From Erwinia sp. 198 (GTDB taxonomy: Bacteria > Pseudomonadota > Gammaproteobacteria > Enterobacterales > Enterobacteriaceae): a stretch of DNA of 64,000 nt. This document shows positions 18,678 through 28,825 of the stretch, piece by piece; positions within the stretch are counted from its first letter, which is position 1, and each line of letters starts with the position of its first letter. The notes under the pieces were generated by a model, which was not told where the DNA came from, did no database searches, and saw only the letters and a program-made list of their open reading frames with translations. The stretch spans positions 295,703 to 359,702 of the forward strand of contig NZ_RHUM01000003.1 in the NCBI RefSeq assembly GCF_003937915.1, read 5' to 3'. The position numbers and the translations under genes are program-made.

Positions 18678-20123
18678 ATGACCAAAAAAGGACTCACTAC
18701 CGCCTCAGGCGCGCCAGTCGCCCATAATAATAATGTAATGACTGCCGGACGCCGCGGCCCGATGCTGCTACAGGACGTTTGGTTTCTGGAAAAGCTGGCC
18801 CACTTCGACCGCGAAGTGATCCCGGAGCGTCGTATGCATGCCAAAGGCTCCGGCGCTTACGGCACCTTTACCGTAACTAAAGATATTACCCGTTTTAGCC
18901 GGGCGAAGATTTTTTCCGAAGTGGGTAAAAAAACCGAGCTGTTTATGCGCTTTTCTACGGTGGCTGGCGAGCGCGGCGGTGCCGATGCGGAGCGTGATAT
19001 CCGCGGCTTCTCGATGAAATTTTATACCGAAGAGGGCAACTGGGATCTGGTCGGTAATAACACCCCCGTTTTCTATCTGCGCGACCCGCTGAAGTTCCCC
19101 GATCTGAATCACGTGGTAAAACGCGACCCGCGTACCAACCTGCGTAACCCAACCTACAAATGGGATTTCTTCTCACAGCTGCCGGAGTCGCTGCACCAGC
19201 TGACTATCGACTTCAGCGATCGCGGCCTGCCCACTTCCTATCGCCATATCCACGGTTTCGGCAGCCACACCTATAGTTTTATCAACGACCAGCAGGAGCG
19301 CTTTTGGGTTAAATTCCATATGCGCTGTCAGCAGGGTATTCAGAACCTGATGGACGATGAGGCCGCGTTGCTGATTGGTCGCGACCGTGAAAGCTCGCAG
19401 CGCGATCTGTTCGATGCCATTGAGCAAGGCAACTTCCCGCGCTGGAAATTCTTTGTGCAGGTTATGCCGGAAGCCGAAGCCTCCTCCACGCCTTACAACC
19501 CGTTCGATCTGACCAAAGTCTGGCCGCACGCCGACTATCCGCTGATTGAAGTGGGCGAGTTTGAGCTGAACCGCAATCCGGACAACTACTTTGCCGAAGT
19601 GGAACAGGTCGCCATGAGCCCGGCCAACGTGGTGCCCGGTATCGGTTTCTCGCCGGATCGGATGTTACAGGGTCGTCTGTTCTCCTATGGCGACGCGCAC
19701 CGCTATCGCCTGGGCGTCAACCATCATCAGATCCCGGTGAACGCGCCGAAATGCCCTTTCCACAACTATCATCGCGACGGCGCGATGCGCGTGGACGGCA
19801 ACAGCGGCAACGGCGCCACCTACGAACCCAACAGCTTTAACGTCTTCCAGGAGCAGCCCGATTTTAGCGAGCCGCCGCTGTCGCTGGAAGGCGCAGCCGA
19901 CCACTGGAACCATCGCGAAGATGATGACTACTTCACCCAGCCGCGCGCGCTGTTTAACCTGCTGAGCGAAGAGGAACACCAGCGAATGTTCCAGCGTATC
20001 GCCGGAGAACTGCGTCAGATACCGGAGTTTATCCAGCAGCGCCAGCTCGCGCTCTTTTACCAGGTGCATCCGGCCTACGGTGCAGGCGTGGAACAGGCGC
20101 TGAAAGAAGCGAAACAGGGCTAA
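18678..20123 (+). CDS. katA: Monofunctional haem catalase (small-subunit, clade 3 type)
   Basis: 481 residues, very similar throughout to the Proteus mirabilis catalase. It disproportionates hydrogen peroxide in the cytoplasm. The distal histidine is His54 in [20 protein letters not shown], Asn127 lies in VGNNTP, and the haem-ligand Tyr337 lies in [19 protein letters not shown]-binding family residues are in the [12 protein letters not shown] region. E. coli K-12 lacks this enzyme type (it has KatG and KatE) and has other genes here. Single gene with its own promoter region and a downstream hairpin. The symbol katA is assigned by family. Confidence 0.93.
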   Translation: MTKKGLTTASGAPVAHNNNVMTAGRRGPMLLQDVWFLEKLAHFDREVIPERRMHAKGSGAYGTFTVTKDITRFSRAKIFSEVGKKTELFMRFSTVAGERGGADAERDIRGFSMKFYTEEGNWDLVGNNTPVFYLRDPLKFPDLNHVVKRDPRTNLRNPTYKWDFFSQLPESLHQLTIDFSDRGLPTSYRHIHGFGSHTYSFINDQQERFWVKFHMRCQQGIQNLMDDEAALLIGRDRESSQRDLFDAIEQGNFPRWKFFVQVMPEAEASSTPYNPFDLTKVWPHADYPLIEVGEFELNRNPDNYFAEVEQVAMSPANVVPGIGFSPDRMLQGRLFSYGDAHRYRLGVNHHQIPVNAPKCPFHNYHRDGAMRVDGNSGNGATYEPNSFNVFQEQPDFSEPPLSLEGAADHWNHREDDDYFTQPRALFNLLSEEEHQRMFQRIAGELRQIPEFIQQRQLALFYQVHPAYGAGVEQALKEAKQG

Positions 20124-20166
20124 ATGCCGGGCCGTCTTCGGCCTCGATAGCGCCAGTCAGCATAGC

Positions 20167-20191
20167 AATGCCGGGATATTTTCCCGGCATT
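20167..20191 (+). terminator. Stem-loop after katA
   Basis: Perfect 10-bp stem AATGCCGGGA/TCCCGGCATT with a 5-nt loop, 43 bases past the katA stop. The following sequence has few T residues, so termination may be weak. Confidence 0.5.
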
Positions 20192-20260
20192 ATCGTTTGA
20201 TGACCAACCGTTGTCAGCACAACAGGTTGCGATCGGAATGGCCTGCGGTCGAGGACGTTG

Positions 20261-21619
20261 TCAGCAGGCTGTTTTTTTTTCCTGTCGTAAAACCCACTCC
20301 GCCAGCTGCCTGCGGGAAGGCTTGATGCCGCCGTCGCTCAGCTCCGGCAGGATGTACCAGCGTACCGGGCGTTGAAACCCGGCCAGCTTTTTTGCCGCCC
20401 AGGCCTGAAGCGGCGCAAACGAAGAGGTGCCCTTAAGCGCCACCAGCGCGACCGGCCGGTGTCCATATTCCTCATCAGGCTGCGGCACGATAAAAACCTG
20501 ATCCACCGTTTCGTGTCGGGCCAGCACCGCTTCCAGTTGTTCAGGCTGAATACCTTCCCCCGCCGAGAAAAACAGATTATCAAGACGACCGCTAATCACC
20601 AGATCGTTACCACGCTGCACACCGCCATCGCGCGTGTGAAACCATCCTTCCTTATCGGTAAGCGGCAGCAGCTTTCCGTGCTGCCAGTAGCCGCAGGCCA
20701 GCGCCTCTGAACGTATCGTAATTTCTCCCTCGGTTAGCCTGATGCTATGACCGGGCAGCGGCTCGCCGACGCCCGGCTCGCCGTCCGCCCTTTTCGCCGC
20801 CACGGTCGAGGCCGTTTCCGTCATGCCGTAGCCGCACCAGCAGGCGACACCGCGCGCTTCAGCCTGAGCGGTCAACGCTGGCGGAATAGCCGCGCCGCCC
20901 AGCAAAACGGTGTTCAGCCGCAGCGTCGGCTCCTGCAGCAAACGCCAGAGCTGCGTAGGCACCAGCGAGGCATAAGTCGCTTCCGGGCTGATTTTGTTAT
21001 CGCTGAGCACCAGCCTTGCGCCGCGATAAAGCCAGCGCCAGAAAATGCCCTGGCCGGAAACATGGAACAGCGGCAGCGAGAGCAGCCAGCTGTCGTCCGC
21101 CCCGAAGTTAAGCCTCGTCGTTACGCCGTGCGCGCTGGCGAAATGCGCATTAAAGGTATGTGCGGCGGCTTTCGGCAGGCCTGTGGAGCCGGAGGTCAAC
21201 GTCAGCGTGGCGATGGCGTCGCGCTGCCAGCGGGCCGGGATCGGGCCAGCTTGATTGATTATCTTTAACGCAGGGATATTTGCTGGCCCCTCGCCGTTCA
21301 GCGTCAGCGCATAGTCCATATTTAACGAAGGCAGCAGCGCGGCAGTCTGCCAGGCCGGCAGCCGGGGATTGATAGGCAGCAGGCGCGCGCCGCAGCGCAG
21401 CAGTGCCAGCCAGGCCAGCACGGCCCGTTCGCTGTTGGCGGCCTGTAACACCACGCCGCTTCCGGCGCTTACGCCCTGCGCGTGGAAGCCTGCCGCCAGT
21501 GCCTCGATTTGGTCTGCCAGCTGCGCCCAGCAGTAGGCGCGATCGTCAACCGTCAGCGCGAGGCGAGTCGGCGCCAGCTTCGCCCAGTACAGCCAGGGCC
21601 AACAGTCAGCGGTCAGCAT
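20261..21619 (-). CDS. menE: 2-succinylbenzoate-CoA ligase MenE
   Basis: 452 residues (E. coli 451). An acyl-adenylate-forming enzyme that activates o-succinylbenzoate with ATP and CoA in menaquinone synthesis. Signature motifs are LTLTSGSTGLPKAAAHT (ATP loop), GYGMTETAS and the hinge ISGRLDNLFFSAGE. The ATG at 21619 lies in an ATGCTGA overlap with the stop of a 22-codon repeat-encoded frame rather than directly with menC. GGAGG lies four bases upstream of the ATG. An eight-A run near the 3' end encodes EKK just before the stop. Last gene of the men operon. Confidence 0.96.
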   Translation of the reverse strand: MLTADCWPWLYWAKLAPTRLALTVDDRAYCWAQLADQIEALAAGFHAQGVSAGSGVVLQAANSERAVLAWLALLRCGARLLPINPRLPAWQTAALLPSLNMDYALTLNGEGPANIPALKIINQAGPIPARWQRDAIATLTLTSGSTGLPKAAAHTFNAHFASAHGVTTRLNFGADDSWLLSLPLFHVSGQGIFWRWLYRGARLVLSDNKISPEATYASLVPTQLWRLLQEPTLRLNTVLLGGAAIPPALTAQAEARGVACWCGYGMTETASTVAAKRADGEPGVGEPLPGHSIRLTEGEITIRSEALACGYWQHGKLLPLTDKEGWFHTRDGGVQRGNDLVISGRLDNLFFSAGEGIQPEQLEAVLARHETVDQVFIVPQPDEEYGHRPVALVALKGTSSFAPLQAWAAKKLAGFQRPVRWYILPELSDGGIKPSRRQLAEWVLRQEKKTAC

Positions 21620-21681
21620 ACTTCCTCCAGGTCTTCAGCAGGCGTCAGCGGCAGCCAGGGCCAACAGCCTGAAGTCAGCAT
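21613..21681 (-). CDS. Repeat-encoded 22-residue mini-ORF 3 (next to menE)
   Basis: It begins MLTSGCWPWL and ends [12 protein letters not shown], the same last twelve residues as MenC itself. Its stop overlaps the menE start codon as ATGCTGA. Ribosomes would have to pass through all three mini-ORFs, or bind afresh at the last GGAGG, to translate menE. Confidence 0.6.
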   Translation of the reverse strand: MLTSGCWPWLPLTPAEDLEEVC

Positions 21682-21743
21682 ACTTCCTCCAGATTTTCAG
21701 CAGGCTTCAACGGCAGCCAGGCCCAACAGCCTGAAGTCAGCAT
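21675..21743 (-). CDS. Repeat-encoded 22-residue mini-ORF 2 (middle)
   Basis: Same architecture as its neighbours. It begins [10 protein letters not shown] and ends [12 protein letters not shown]. It starts inside the stop overlap of mini-ORF 1 and ends inside the start overlap of mini-ORF 3. Differences from mini-ORF 1 are Arg to Cys and Pro to Ala in the MenE-like half. Confidence 0.6.
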   Translation of the reverse strand: MLTSGCWAWLPLKPAENLEEVC

Positions 21744-21805
21744 ACTTCCTCCAGATTTTCAGCAGGCTTCAACGGCAGCCAGGGCCAGCGGCCTGAAGTC
21801 AGCAT
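21737..21805 (-). CDS. Repeat-encoded 22-residue mini-ORF 1 (next to menC)
   Basis: ATG at 21805 overlaps the menC stop as ATGCTGA, with GGAGG four bases upstream. The peptide begins [10 protein letters not shown] (MenE-like) and ends [12 protein letters not shown] (MenC-like), 22 residues, stopping in the next ATGCTGA. Translation by coupled reinitiation is likely from the geometry; a function for the peptide is unknown and it may matter only as a relay. Confidence 0.6.
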   Translation of the reverse strand: MLTSGRWPWLPLKPAENLEEVC

Positions 21806-22821
21806 ACTTCCTCCAGGTCTTCAGCAGGCGTCAGCGGCAGCGGCGACCCCGGCCAGACACGTACCAGCTGCTGCTGCATTAGCGAAAGCGTATCCAGGCC
21901 GGGCGCGACGCCGGGCGTCAGCCAGCAGGCTATCCGCGCCAGCTGCGTCAGGCCCAGGCTCGACTCGATCGACGAGCTAATCACCGCCGTCAGGCCCGCC
22001 TCGCCGGCTCGGACAACAGTCTCACGAACCGTAGCCAGGCTGCCGACAAGCATTGGCTTGATCACGATGGCGCGCAGATGGGGTTCCGCCGTTGGAGTGT
22101 ATCCCGGCATCCGGCTGCTCTCATCCCAGGCCAGCGCGATGTCCGTTTCCTGCGCGAAGAGACGGGAATCTTCCTGCGTTCGGCACGGCTCCTCGATGAA
22201 AGCGATACGCGACCGCAAAGGCTTCGGCACAAAACGGGCAAACTGTCGGGCTTTCTCTAAACTCCACTGCTGGTTCGCATCGAGCCGCAGCGTCAGCGTC
22301 GGTACCGCTTCCAGCAACAGCGATGCGGTTATTCCATCGCGCACCGCTTCGTAAAGACCCACTTTTAGCTTGGCTAGCGGCTGCGGCCGCTGATTAAGCT
22401 GAACAATCAGCTCGTCGGGATCGCCCGTGCACAGCATCGCGCCAGAATAATTGCCCGTCGATGGCATTACGCCAGCCAGCTCCGCCAGCGCGCAGCTGAG
22501 GCCAAACGCCACGGAAGGCGACAGATTTTGTTGTTTTGGCAATGGCGCTGAGGACGAAAGCAATGGCGACAATGGCGTCAGCAAGCCGTGCCCCGTTTCC
22601 CAACCCGATCGCCAGCCTTGCAGCCAGCGCTGCGCTTCAGTCTGCGCCTGCCCCACCGTTTCCGAACTGAAGCCGGGCAGCGGCGCTATCTCGCCCCACC
22701 CTTCGCGGCCCGCCTCTTCCAGCCTGACCAGCAGCCCGTGGCGCGATGCTACCCGCCGATTGCGCAGCACCACGCCTGTCGTTACTGGTATGTTGTAATT
22801 AAAAAGCGTTGCCCGGCGCAT
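21799..22821 (-). CDS. menC: o-Succinylbenzoate synthase MenC
   Basis: 340 residues, an enolase-superfamily enzyme that dehydrates SHCHC to o-succinylbenzoate. Expected motifs appear in order: KLKVGL with the acid/base lysine, [14 protein letters not shown] and LAWDES carrying the metal ligands, and IVIKPMLVG with the second lysine. It is slightly longer than E. coli MenC (320). The start overlaps the menB stop as TGATG. The stop overlaps the first repeat-encoded mini-ORF instead of menE. Confidence 0.95.
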   Translation of the reverse strand: MRRATLFNYNIPVTTGVVLRNRRVASRHGLLVRLEEAGREGWGEIAPLPGFSSETVGQAQTEAQRWLQGWRSGWETGHGLLTPLSPLLSSSAPLPKQQNLSPSVAFGLSCALAELAGVMPSTGNYSGAMLCTGDPDELIVQLNQRPQPLAKLKVGLYEAVRDGITASLLLEAVPTLTLRLDANQQWSLEKARQFARFVPKPLRSRIAFIEEPCRTQEDSRLFAQETDIALAWDESSRMPGYTPTAEPHLRAIVIKPMLVGSLATVRETVVRAGEAGLTAVISSSIESSLGLTQLARIACWLTPGVAPGLDTLSLMQQQLVRVWPGSPLPLTPAEDLEEVC

Positions 22822-23675
22822 CAGGGGTTTCGCTTAAAGCGGCTGAAATCCGGCTGCCGCTTCTGATTAAAAGCGTTACGGCCCTCCTGGCCCTCTTCCG
22901 TCATATAGAACAGCATGGTCGCGTTGCCTGCCAGCTCCTGCAGGCCCACCTGACCGTCGCAGTCGGCGTTCAGCGCCGCCTTCAGGCAGCGCAGCGCCAT
23001 CGGGCTGTTTTGCAGCATCTCCCGACACCAGCGCACCGTCTCTTTTTCCAGTTCAGCCAGCGGCACGACCGTATTGACCAGGCCCATTTCCAGCGCCTGC
23101 TGCGCGCTGTACATCCGACACAGGAACCAAATTTCACGCGCTTTTTTCTGCCCGACGATCCGCGCCATATAGGACGCGCCCCAACCGCCGTCGAAAGAGC
23201 CGACTTTGGGGCCGGTCTGGCCAAACTGCGCGTTGTCCGCCGCTATCGTTAAATCGCACAGCATATGCAGCACGTGCCCGCCGCCGACCGCGTAGCCTGC
23301 CACCATCGCCACGACCGGCTTGGGACAGGTGCGGATCTGACGCTGAAAATCCAGCACGTTAAGATGATGTACGCCTGCCTCGTCGCGGTAGCCGCCGTAG
23401 TCGCCGCGAATTTTTTGATCGCCGCCGGCGCAGAAAGCCTGGTCGCCCGAGCCGGTAAGAATAATGACGCCGATGTGCTCGTCGTGCCGCGCGTCGCTCA
23501 GTGCATGCAGCATCTCCTTAACGGTCTGCGGCCGAAAAGCGTTGCGCACCTCGGGCCGGTTGATGGCAATTCTGGCGATGCCGTCCGCCGTTTTGTGATA
23601 GAGGATATCGTGGTAGTCGCCGCATGGACGCCATTCTGTCGGCGCATCCAGCATCGCTTCATCGGGATAGATCAT
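22821..23675 (-). CDS. menB: 1,4-Dihydroxy-2-naphthoyl-CoA synthase MenB
   Basis: 284 residues (E. coli 285). A crotonase-fold enzyme that closes the naphthoquinol ring from succinylbenzoyl-CoA. The oxyanion-hole and active-site segments are visible: [33 protein letters not shown] and [17 protein letters not shown]. The ATG at 23675 follows AAGGAG and is 9 bases downstream of menH. Confidence 0.97.
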   Translation of the reverse strand: MIYPDEAMLDAPTEWRPCGDYHDILYHKTADGIARIAINRPEVRNAFRPQTVKEMLHALSDARHDEHIGVIILTGSGDQAFCAGGDQKIRGDYGGYRDEAGVHHLNVLDFQRQIRTCPKPVVAMVAGYAVGGGHVLHMLCDLTIAADNAQFGQTGPKVGSFDGGWGASYMARIVGQKKAREIWFLCRMYSAQQALEMGLVNTVVPLAELEKETVRWCREMLQNSPMALRCLKAALNADCDGQVGLQELAGNATMLFYMTEEGQEGRNAFNQKRQPDFSRFKRNP

Positions 23676-23684
23676 GATTTCTCC

Positions 23685-24449
23685 TTAAACGGGGTTTAGC
23701 TTTTGCGCCAGGGCTGCGGCAAAGGCCTGAGGGCAGGCGTGATGGGCGTTGTGACCCGCCGCCGGGATAGTGGCAACCGGCAGCCCGGCCCCGGCGGCCA
23801 GACGCTGGAATTTGAGGTCGTGCTCGCCGCAGAGATAGTGGAAAACAGGAAGGCGCTGGATTTCCGGCAGCAGATACGGCTGGCTGGCGAGCGAGGTGTT
23901 GAGCAGCATAGCGGCCAGCGCCTGCGGATCGTTATCAGTTCGCTGGGCGATCAGCTGTTGCCGCTGCGATTCGCGCAGATCGGCAAACACCGGCTGTTGA
24001 TACCACTTATGCAGCGTGTCGCCCAGCGGCTGCTGGCGGAACAGGCTGGCCCAGCGGCGATCGTGAGCCAGCCGCTGCGCCCGCTCACGAGGCGTCACCA
24101 GCCCGAAATGCGCCCCTTCGACCACCACGCCAGCCAGCGACGGATCCGCGCAACGGCAGGCGTGATACAGTGCGGCGCGGCCGCCGAGCGAATAGCCGAT
24201 CAGCCAGTAGCGTCGAATGCGATGCTGTCGCAAAGTGGCGTTCAGCCGCGCTGAAAGCTGTTCAAAACCGCCGATCCGCTGCGCGCGTGAACCGCCGTGG
24301 CCGGGTAAATCAACGCTCAGCTGCGGCCAGTCGCGGAAAAAATCCTGTACCGGCTGCCACTCGCGGCCGCTGCCCAAAAAACCGTGCAGCCAGACCAGCG
24401 TCGGCCGGTCGCTACGGTGTTCGCCCTGCCAGCGCGCGTGCAGCATCAT
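23685..24449 (-). CDS. menH: SHCHC synthase MenH
   Basis: An alpha/beta hydrolase that eliminates pyruvate from SEPHCHC. Nucleophile serine in [12 protein letters not shown], oxyanion segment [11 protein letters not shown] and the catalytic histidine in AAGHNAHH are present. The start at 24449 is chosen because it forms an ATGA overlap with the menD stop and the protein then begins MMLHARW, like E. coli MILHAQ; this gives 254 residues. Upstream in-frame ATGs at 24458 and 24473 would extend it into menD. Confidence 0.92.
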   Translation of the reverse strand: MMLHARWQGEHRSDRPTLVWLHGFLGSGREWQPVQDFFRDWPQLSVDLPGHGGSRAQRIGGFEQLSARLNATLRQHRIRRYWLIGYSLGGRAALYHACRCADPSLAGVVVEGAHFGLVTPRERAQRLAHDRRWASLFRQQPLGDTLHKWYQQPVFADLRESQRQQLIAQRTDNDPQALAAMLLNTSLASQPYLLPEIQRLPVFHYLCGEHDLKFQRLAAGAGLPVATIPAAGHNAHHACPQAFAAALAQKLNPV

Positions 24450-26086
24450 TTTCGCCATGCTCCGGCCAGCCACCCTGCGCCCGCCTCAACCTTCATCTCA
24501 ATCAGCGTGGCGGTGGCGCTGCGCCAGCCCGCTTCAACCGCGGACTGCAGTGACGGCCAGTCTTCCGGCTGATGGTAAGCAAGGCCGAACATAGCGGCGG
24601 CGCTGGCGAAACACGCCTGCTGCGGCAGGGTAAAAAAGCGCTCCCGCTCGTTTTCAGGCGTCGGCAGCAGGGAAAAAATCTGTCCGCCGCCGTTATTGAC
24701 CACTATCAGCACCAGCGGCCCGGCGGTCAGCGCCAGACTGTTGAGGTCATACAGCGCCGAAAGATCGCCCACTATCGCCAGTAACGGTTTGCCGCTGCCG
24801 CGCTGTACGCCGGTCGCGGTGGCGAGTAGCCCATCAATACCGCTGGCGCCGCGGCTGGCATACACGGGATAGCCAGCAGGCAGGCGGGCAAAGGCGTCGG
24901 CCAGCCTGATGGTCAGGCTGTTGCCCAGAAACAGCGCGCCCTGCTCCGGCAGCAGCTCTGCCAGCCGCTGCGCCAGCTGCGCTTCACCAAACTCCCGCAG
25001 CCTGTCGGCGAGCGCGGCATGGGTTTCCAGAGCCAGCGCCTGTAGAGAAGGCAGCCATGCAGGTTGCGAAACGGCTTGATGTCCGGTAAGCCATTTGCCG
25101 ATGTCGGCCACAATGCGCTGACTGCGATGATGGGCGGGGTCCAGATGGCCGGGCAGCGGATCGATAAGCCAGTATGCCGCGGGATCCGCTGCCGCCAGCC
25201 AGCCGGTCAGCCTTTTCCCGGTCAGCCGGGCGCCAAACTGAATAATGATTTCCGCCCCATTGAGCGCCTGCCTCGCATGTTCTTCCTGTAGCCAGAGTTC
25301 GCTACAGGGAAAAGGCGCGCCGGTATGGGACTGTATATCCGCCAGTAGCGGCCAGCCCAGCGCCTCTGCCCAGCCAGCCAGCGCCACGCCCTCCTGCGCC
25401 GTGATTTTACCCGCGATAATCAGCCCGCGTTTTTGCCGCCAGCGCGGCCAGCTGTCGAGCACAGGCGTGGCCCGTTCCGTATGGATGTTCAGCCAGGGGG
25501 TTTCCTGTTGCCACCATTTGCCGAGCGCACCGTGCCAGGCCTGGAACGCTGACGACGCTTCGCCATATAGCGGTTCGGCAAAAGGCACGTTGATATGTAC
25601 GGCGCCTGTAGGATGCTGTTGCAGCAGCGCATCGACGGCCGAAACCAGCCAGCGAGCCGAAATATCCGCAGAGGGGCGAGGAAGATCCAGCGCGCCGCCG
25701 ACGTGGCTGGCGAAAATACCGCGCTGGATGATGGCCTGATTGGCGCCGCAGTCAATGAGTTCCGGCGGGCGATCGGCGCTGAGCACAATGAGGCGTTCGC
25801 CGGTCAGGCTGGCCTCGATCACAGCGGGAGCAAGATTGGCAACGGCGGTGCCGGAAGTGACGATTATCGCCACCGGGCGGCGCGTCGCTTTCGCCAGGCC
25901 CAGCGCCAGATAGCCGAGGCCGCGCTCGTCAAAGTGGGTATGGCAGATCAGGTTGCCCGCAGCGGCTTCCAGCGTCAGCGGCGCGGATCGGGAGCCGGGG
26001 GCAATACAGACGTGCTGCACGCCGTGACGGCTGAGAGCTGCCAGTATTACGGCAGCCCAGCGGCGGTTGAAGATACTGTGCGACAT
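24446..26086 (-). CDS. menD: SEPHCHC synthase MenD
   Basis: 546 residues. A thiamine-diphosphate enzyme that joins isochorismate and 2-oxoglutarate, the first committed step. The activating glutamate is in [18 protein letters not shown] (about residue 54) and the ThDP/Mg motif is [14 protein letters not shown]. The start at 26086 matches E. coli ([15 protein letters not shown]) and has GGAG seven bases upstream; a start 21 bases earlier at 26107 is less likely. In E. coli menF lies directly upstream; here 111 bp separate menD from the elaB terminator with no menF. Confidence 0.96.
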   Translation of the reverse strand: MSHSIFNRRWAAVILAALSRHGVQHVCIAPGSRSAPLTLEAAAGNLICHTHFDERGLGYLALGLAKATRRPVAIIVTSGTAVANLAPAVIEASLTGERLIVLSADRPPELIDCGANQAIIQRGIFASHVGGALDLPRPSADISARWLVSAVDALLQQHPTGAVHINVPFAEPLYGEASSAFQAWHGALGKWWQQETPWLNIHTERATPVLDSWPRWRQKRGLIIAGKITAQEGVALAGWAEALGWPLLADIQSHTGAPFPCSELWLQEEHARQALNGAEIIIQFGARLTGKRLTGWLAAADPAAYWLIDPLPGHLDPAHHRSQRIVADIGKWLTGHQAVSQPAWLPSLQALALETHAALADRLREFGEAQLAQRLAELLPEQGALFLGNSLTIRLADAFARLPAGYPVYASRGASGIDGLLATATGVQRGSGKPLLAIVGDLSALYDLNSLALTAGPLVLIVVNNGGGQIFSLLPTPENERERFFTLPQQACFASAAAMFGLAYHQPEDWPSLQSAVEAGWRSATATLIEMKVEAGAGWLAGAWRK

Positions 26087-26197
26087 CACCCACTCCGGAT
26101 CAAACAAGCAGCGGGCAGTATAAAAGCGCCCTGGCGGGCCGATTTTGATTTAGGGCAGGATTAACGTGTTATTTTCAGTTTGGCAACCCGGGCTGCA

Positions 26198-26229
26198 AAA
26201 ACAAAACGGGCACCCTTAGGGTGCCCGTT
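26198..26229 (-). terminator. elaB intrinsic terminator
   Basis: Perfect 11-bp stem AACGGGCACCC/GGGTGCCCGTT with a TTA loop; on the minus strand it is followed by a T-rich tail. It insulates elaB from the men operon downstream. Confidence 0.88.
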
Positions 26230-26258
26230 ATTACTGGCGTAGCGCCCGGCGTTATCGC

Positions 26259-26576
26259 TTAGCGACGCGCCAGCAGCAGGCCTACCACCAGGCCCAGCGT
26301 AGCACCTACGCCGATGCCCTGCCACGGCTTCTCGTGGACATACTCATCGGCACGGCTGGCAACTTGTTTAGCGCGATGATAGTAGTTATCTGAGGCGTTG
26401 CTGACGCGTGATTTAACGTCGTTCAGCGATTTTTCCGCTTTGGCTTTCAGCTCAACATATTTCTGATCGGCCGGATCGCCAGATGATTTCAGCACTTCCT
26501 CCAGCGTTTCGGTCAGCAGAGCCAGATCGTCATCCAGGCGGGTGTCGATTTCTTGTGGGTCAGTTGTCTTAGCCAT
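26259..26576 (-). CDS. elaB: Inner-membrane ribosome-associated protein, ElaB/YqjD family
   Basis: 105 residues (E. coli ElaB 101). DUF883 family: a soluble, charged helical N-terminal region (about 1-75) and a C-terminal membrane helix GIGVGATLGLVVGLLLARR. In E. coli related proteins are stationary-phase, tail-anchored and bind ribosomes. The ATG follows AAGGAGAT. The order elaB then men genes is conserved except for the missing menF. Confidence 0.93.
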   Translation of the reverse strand: MAKTTDPQEIDTRLDDDLALLTETLEEVLKSSGDPADQKYVELKAKAEKSLNDVKSRVSNASDNYYHRAKQVASRADEYVHEKPWQGIGVGATLGLVVGLLLARR

Positions 26577-26845
26577 AACATCTCCTTGTGCGAATAATAC
26601 CCTTAACTATAGACACTTTTTGCCGCTTTGCTTGTTTATCCGCCCAGGAATAGGCTGATATTGATTCCCGTTAAACGCCTGCTTTTGTCAGATTTATCTG
26701 CTAAATTTTGCCTGACTGAATTTCTGACGCCACACGCTGTCGTAACTCCTTGTGACCCGCTCACAATTCAGCTAAAACAGGCTCTTATAGCCACAGATCT
26801 AGCGCAGTTTTTACAGTTCCGTTCAGCAAAGGATATGACTCTGGC

Positions 26846-28498
26846 ATGAATCGAAGAATGTTTATGAAGGCGTCAATGGCTTTCGCTACGGTAAGCGGGA
26901 TGTCCGGTTTATCGACGTTGTTTGCGCAGGCCGCCTGGGCCGACACCGATATCGCCGACGGCTCGGCAAAGCGTTTTGATTTTGACGTATTGCAAAAAAT
27001 GGCCGCAACCCTGGCGCAGAAACCTTACGGCGGCGCGCCCGCCCCCCTGCCCGAAACGCTGGCCACGCTGACGCCGCAGGCCTACAACGAAATTCAGTAC
27101 GATGCGAATCATTCGCTGTGGAACGGCAACGCCGATCGCGAGCTTGACGTGCAGTTTTTCCACGTCGGCATGGGGTTTAAACGCCGTTTACGCATGTTCT
27201 CCGTGGATGCCGATCGGCAGGCGCGTGAAATTCACTTCCGCCCTGAGCTGTTTAACTATAACGACGCCAAAGTCGATACCAAACAGCTGGAAGGCAAAAC
27301 CGATTTAGGCTTCGCCGGTTTCCGCGCTTTTAAAAAGCCGGAGCTGGCCAGCCGTGATATCGTCTCCTTTCTGGGCGCCAGCTACTTCCGTGCGGTTGAC
27401 GATACCTATCAGTATGGTCTTTCCGCACGCGGCGTTGCTATCAACACTTTCGGCAGCAAAGAAGAGTTTCCGGACTTTACCGCCTTCTGGTTTGAAACGC
27501 CAAAAGCCGATGACACCACCTTCACCGTCTATACCTTACTCGACGGCGAGAGCTGCACCGGCGCGTTTAAATTTATTATTCACTGCGAAGAGAAGCGCGT
27601 GGTAATGGAGGTGGAAAACCACCTTTATGCCCGTAAAGATATTGACCAGCTGGGCATTGCGCCGATGACCACCATGTTCAGCTGCGGCACTAACGAGCGC
27701 CGCATGTGCGACACTATCCATCCGCAGATCCACGATTCCGATCGCCTGGCGATGTGGACCGGCAGCGGCGAGTGGATTTGCCGCCCGCTGAATAATCCAC
27801 AGCGGCTGACGTTTAACGCCTATCAGGACGAGAACCCGCGCGGCTTCGGCATGTTGCAGCTGGATCACGACTTTGAGAATTATCAGGATGTGATCGGCTG
27901 GTACAACAAGCGTCCGAGCCTGTGGGTGGAGCCGGTCGGCAAGTGGGGCAAAGGCGCAATTAACCTGATGGAGATCCCGACCACGGGCGAAACGCTGGAT
28001 AATATCGTGTGCTTCTGGCGTCCTACAGAAAGCATCAAGGCCGGCAGCGCGCACAGCTTCAGCTACAAGCTTTACTGGAGCGGCCTGCCGCCGGTTCACA
28101 GCGATCTGTCGCGCGTGAAGGCAACCCGCACCGGTATGGGCGGCTTCCCTGAAGGCTGGGCGCCGGGCGAGCATTATCCGGACGTCTGGGCACGCCGTTT
28201 TGCGGTGGATTTTGTCGGCGGCGATCTGAAAGCGGCCGCGCCAAAAGGCATCGAACCGGTGATTACGGTCACCTCGGGCACCGTTAAACAGGTCGAGATC
28301 CTGTATGTCGAGCCGATTGACGGCTATCGCATTCTGTTTGACTGGTATCCGAACAGCGATTCCGTCGAGCCGGTTAACCTGCGTTTGTTCCTGCGCACCA
28401 AAGACCAGACGCTGACCGAAACCTGGCTCTATCAGTATTTCCCACCGGCGCCGGATAAGCGTAAATACGTTGATGACCGGCAGATGACGGCGGGCTAA
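26846..28498 (+). CDS. opgD: Periplasmic glucan biosynthesis protein OpgD
   Basis: 550 residues (E. coli OpgD/MdoD 551). It shapes the linear backbone of osmoregulated periplasmic glucans. A twin-arginine signal ([10 protein letters not shown], then a hydrophobic stretch to about AWA at 32) indicates Tat export. The glucan-biosynthesis family core is conserved, for example [21 protein letters not shown] and [14 protein letters not shown], and ends [17 protein letters not shown]. coli carries opgD elsewhere, so this placement between elaB and elaA is a rearrangement relative to K-12. Confidence 0.96.
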   Translation: MNRRMFMKASMAFATVSGMSGLSTLFAQAAWADTDIADGSAKRFDFDVLQKMAATLAQKPYGGAPAPLPETLATLTPQAYNEIQYDANHSLWNGNADRELDVQFFHVGMGFKRRLRMFSVDADRQAREIHFRPELFNYNDAKVDTKQLEGKTDLGFAGFRAFKKPELASRDIVSFLGASYFRAVDDTYQYGLSARGVAINTFGSKEEFPDFTAFWFETPKADDTTFTVYTLLDGESCTGAFKFIIHCEEKRVVMEVENHLYARKDIDQLGIAPMTTMFSCGTNERRMCDTIHPQIHDSDRLAMWTGSGEWICRPLNNPQRLTFNAYQDENPRGFGMLQLDHDFENYQDVIGWYNKRPSLWVEPVGKWGKGAINLMEIPTTGETLDNIVCFWRPTESIKAGSAHSFSYKLYWSGLPPVHSDLSRVKATRTGMGGFPEGWAPGEHYPDVWARRFAVDFVGGDLKAAAPKGIEPVITVTSGTVKQVEILYVEPIDGYRILFDWYPNSDSVEPVNLRLFLRTKDQTLTETWLYQYFPPAPDKRKYVDDRQMTAG

Positions 28499-28506
28499 AC
28501 GTTAAC

Positions 28507-28531
28507 AGGCGAGGAACTCCTCGCCTTTTTT
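28507..28531 (+). terminator. opgD intrinsic terminator
   Basis: Perfect 8-bp stem AGGCGAGG/CCTCGCCT with loop AACT and a run of six T, nine bases after the opgD stop. Confidence 0.93.
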
Positions 28532-28825
28532 ATCCCTGTTCAATTCAGGCAAATGGCACAGGGGTACTCGCAAAAGCCGTCCGGCTAATTTCTGTTACCT
28601 ACAAAGAAAGTCCTGTGCCGACATCAGGCTACGATGCCTGGCGCGAGAAGAACGGCGCTGCCTGCTGTAGAAAAAACCGGACAGCACTATCCCATCGGGT
28701 AGCGCAAGCCAACCTGACGCCCCTGCCTCACGCCCGGTTGAGCTGAGCAATCCTAAGCCAGCCACTCCGTATCGAAGTTGCTGGCCTCTGTCATCAATCC
28801 GATCGTCAATATCCGTAATGAAAAA

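Larger units (their letters stand above)
21613..21805 (-). repeat. Three tandem 62-bp repeats of the menC/menE junction
   Basis: The sequence CTGGAGGAAGTATGCTGA occurs four times, with ATG positions at 21805, 21743, 21681 and 21619, each exactly 62 bp apart. Each unit joins codons like the first ten of menE to codons like the last twelve of menC. The shared CTG at the fusion point suggests duplication at microhomology. Units differ by a few substitutions; the menE-proximal unit is closest to the flanking genes over the MenC-like half. Each unit recreates the GGAGG site and the overlapping start/stop. Confidence 0.93.

Noticed and set aside
20261..20285. Eight-base homopolymer at the 3' end of menE as a frameshift
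   Set aside because: The frame reads to a normal length (452) and the run encodes the expected C-terminal end; no disruption seen.
21600..21840. CRISPR-like array
   Set aside because: Repeats are contiguous 62-bp units without unique spacers and are made of menC/menE coding sequence.
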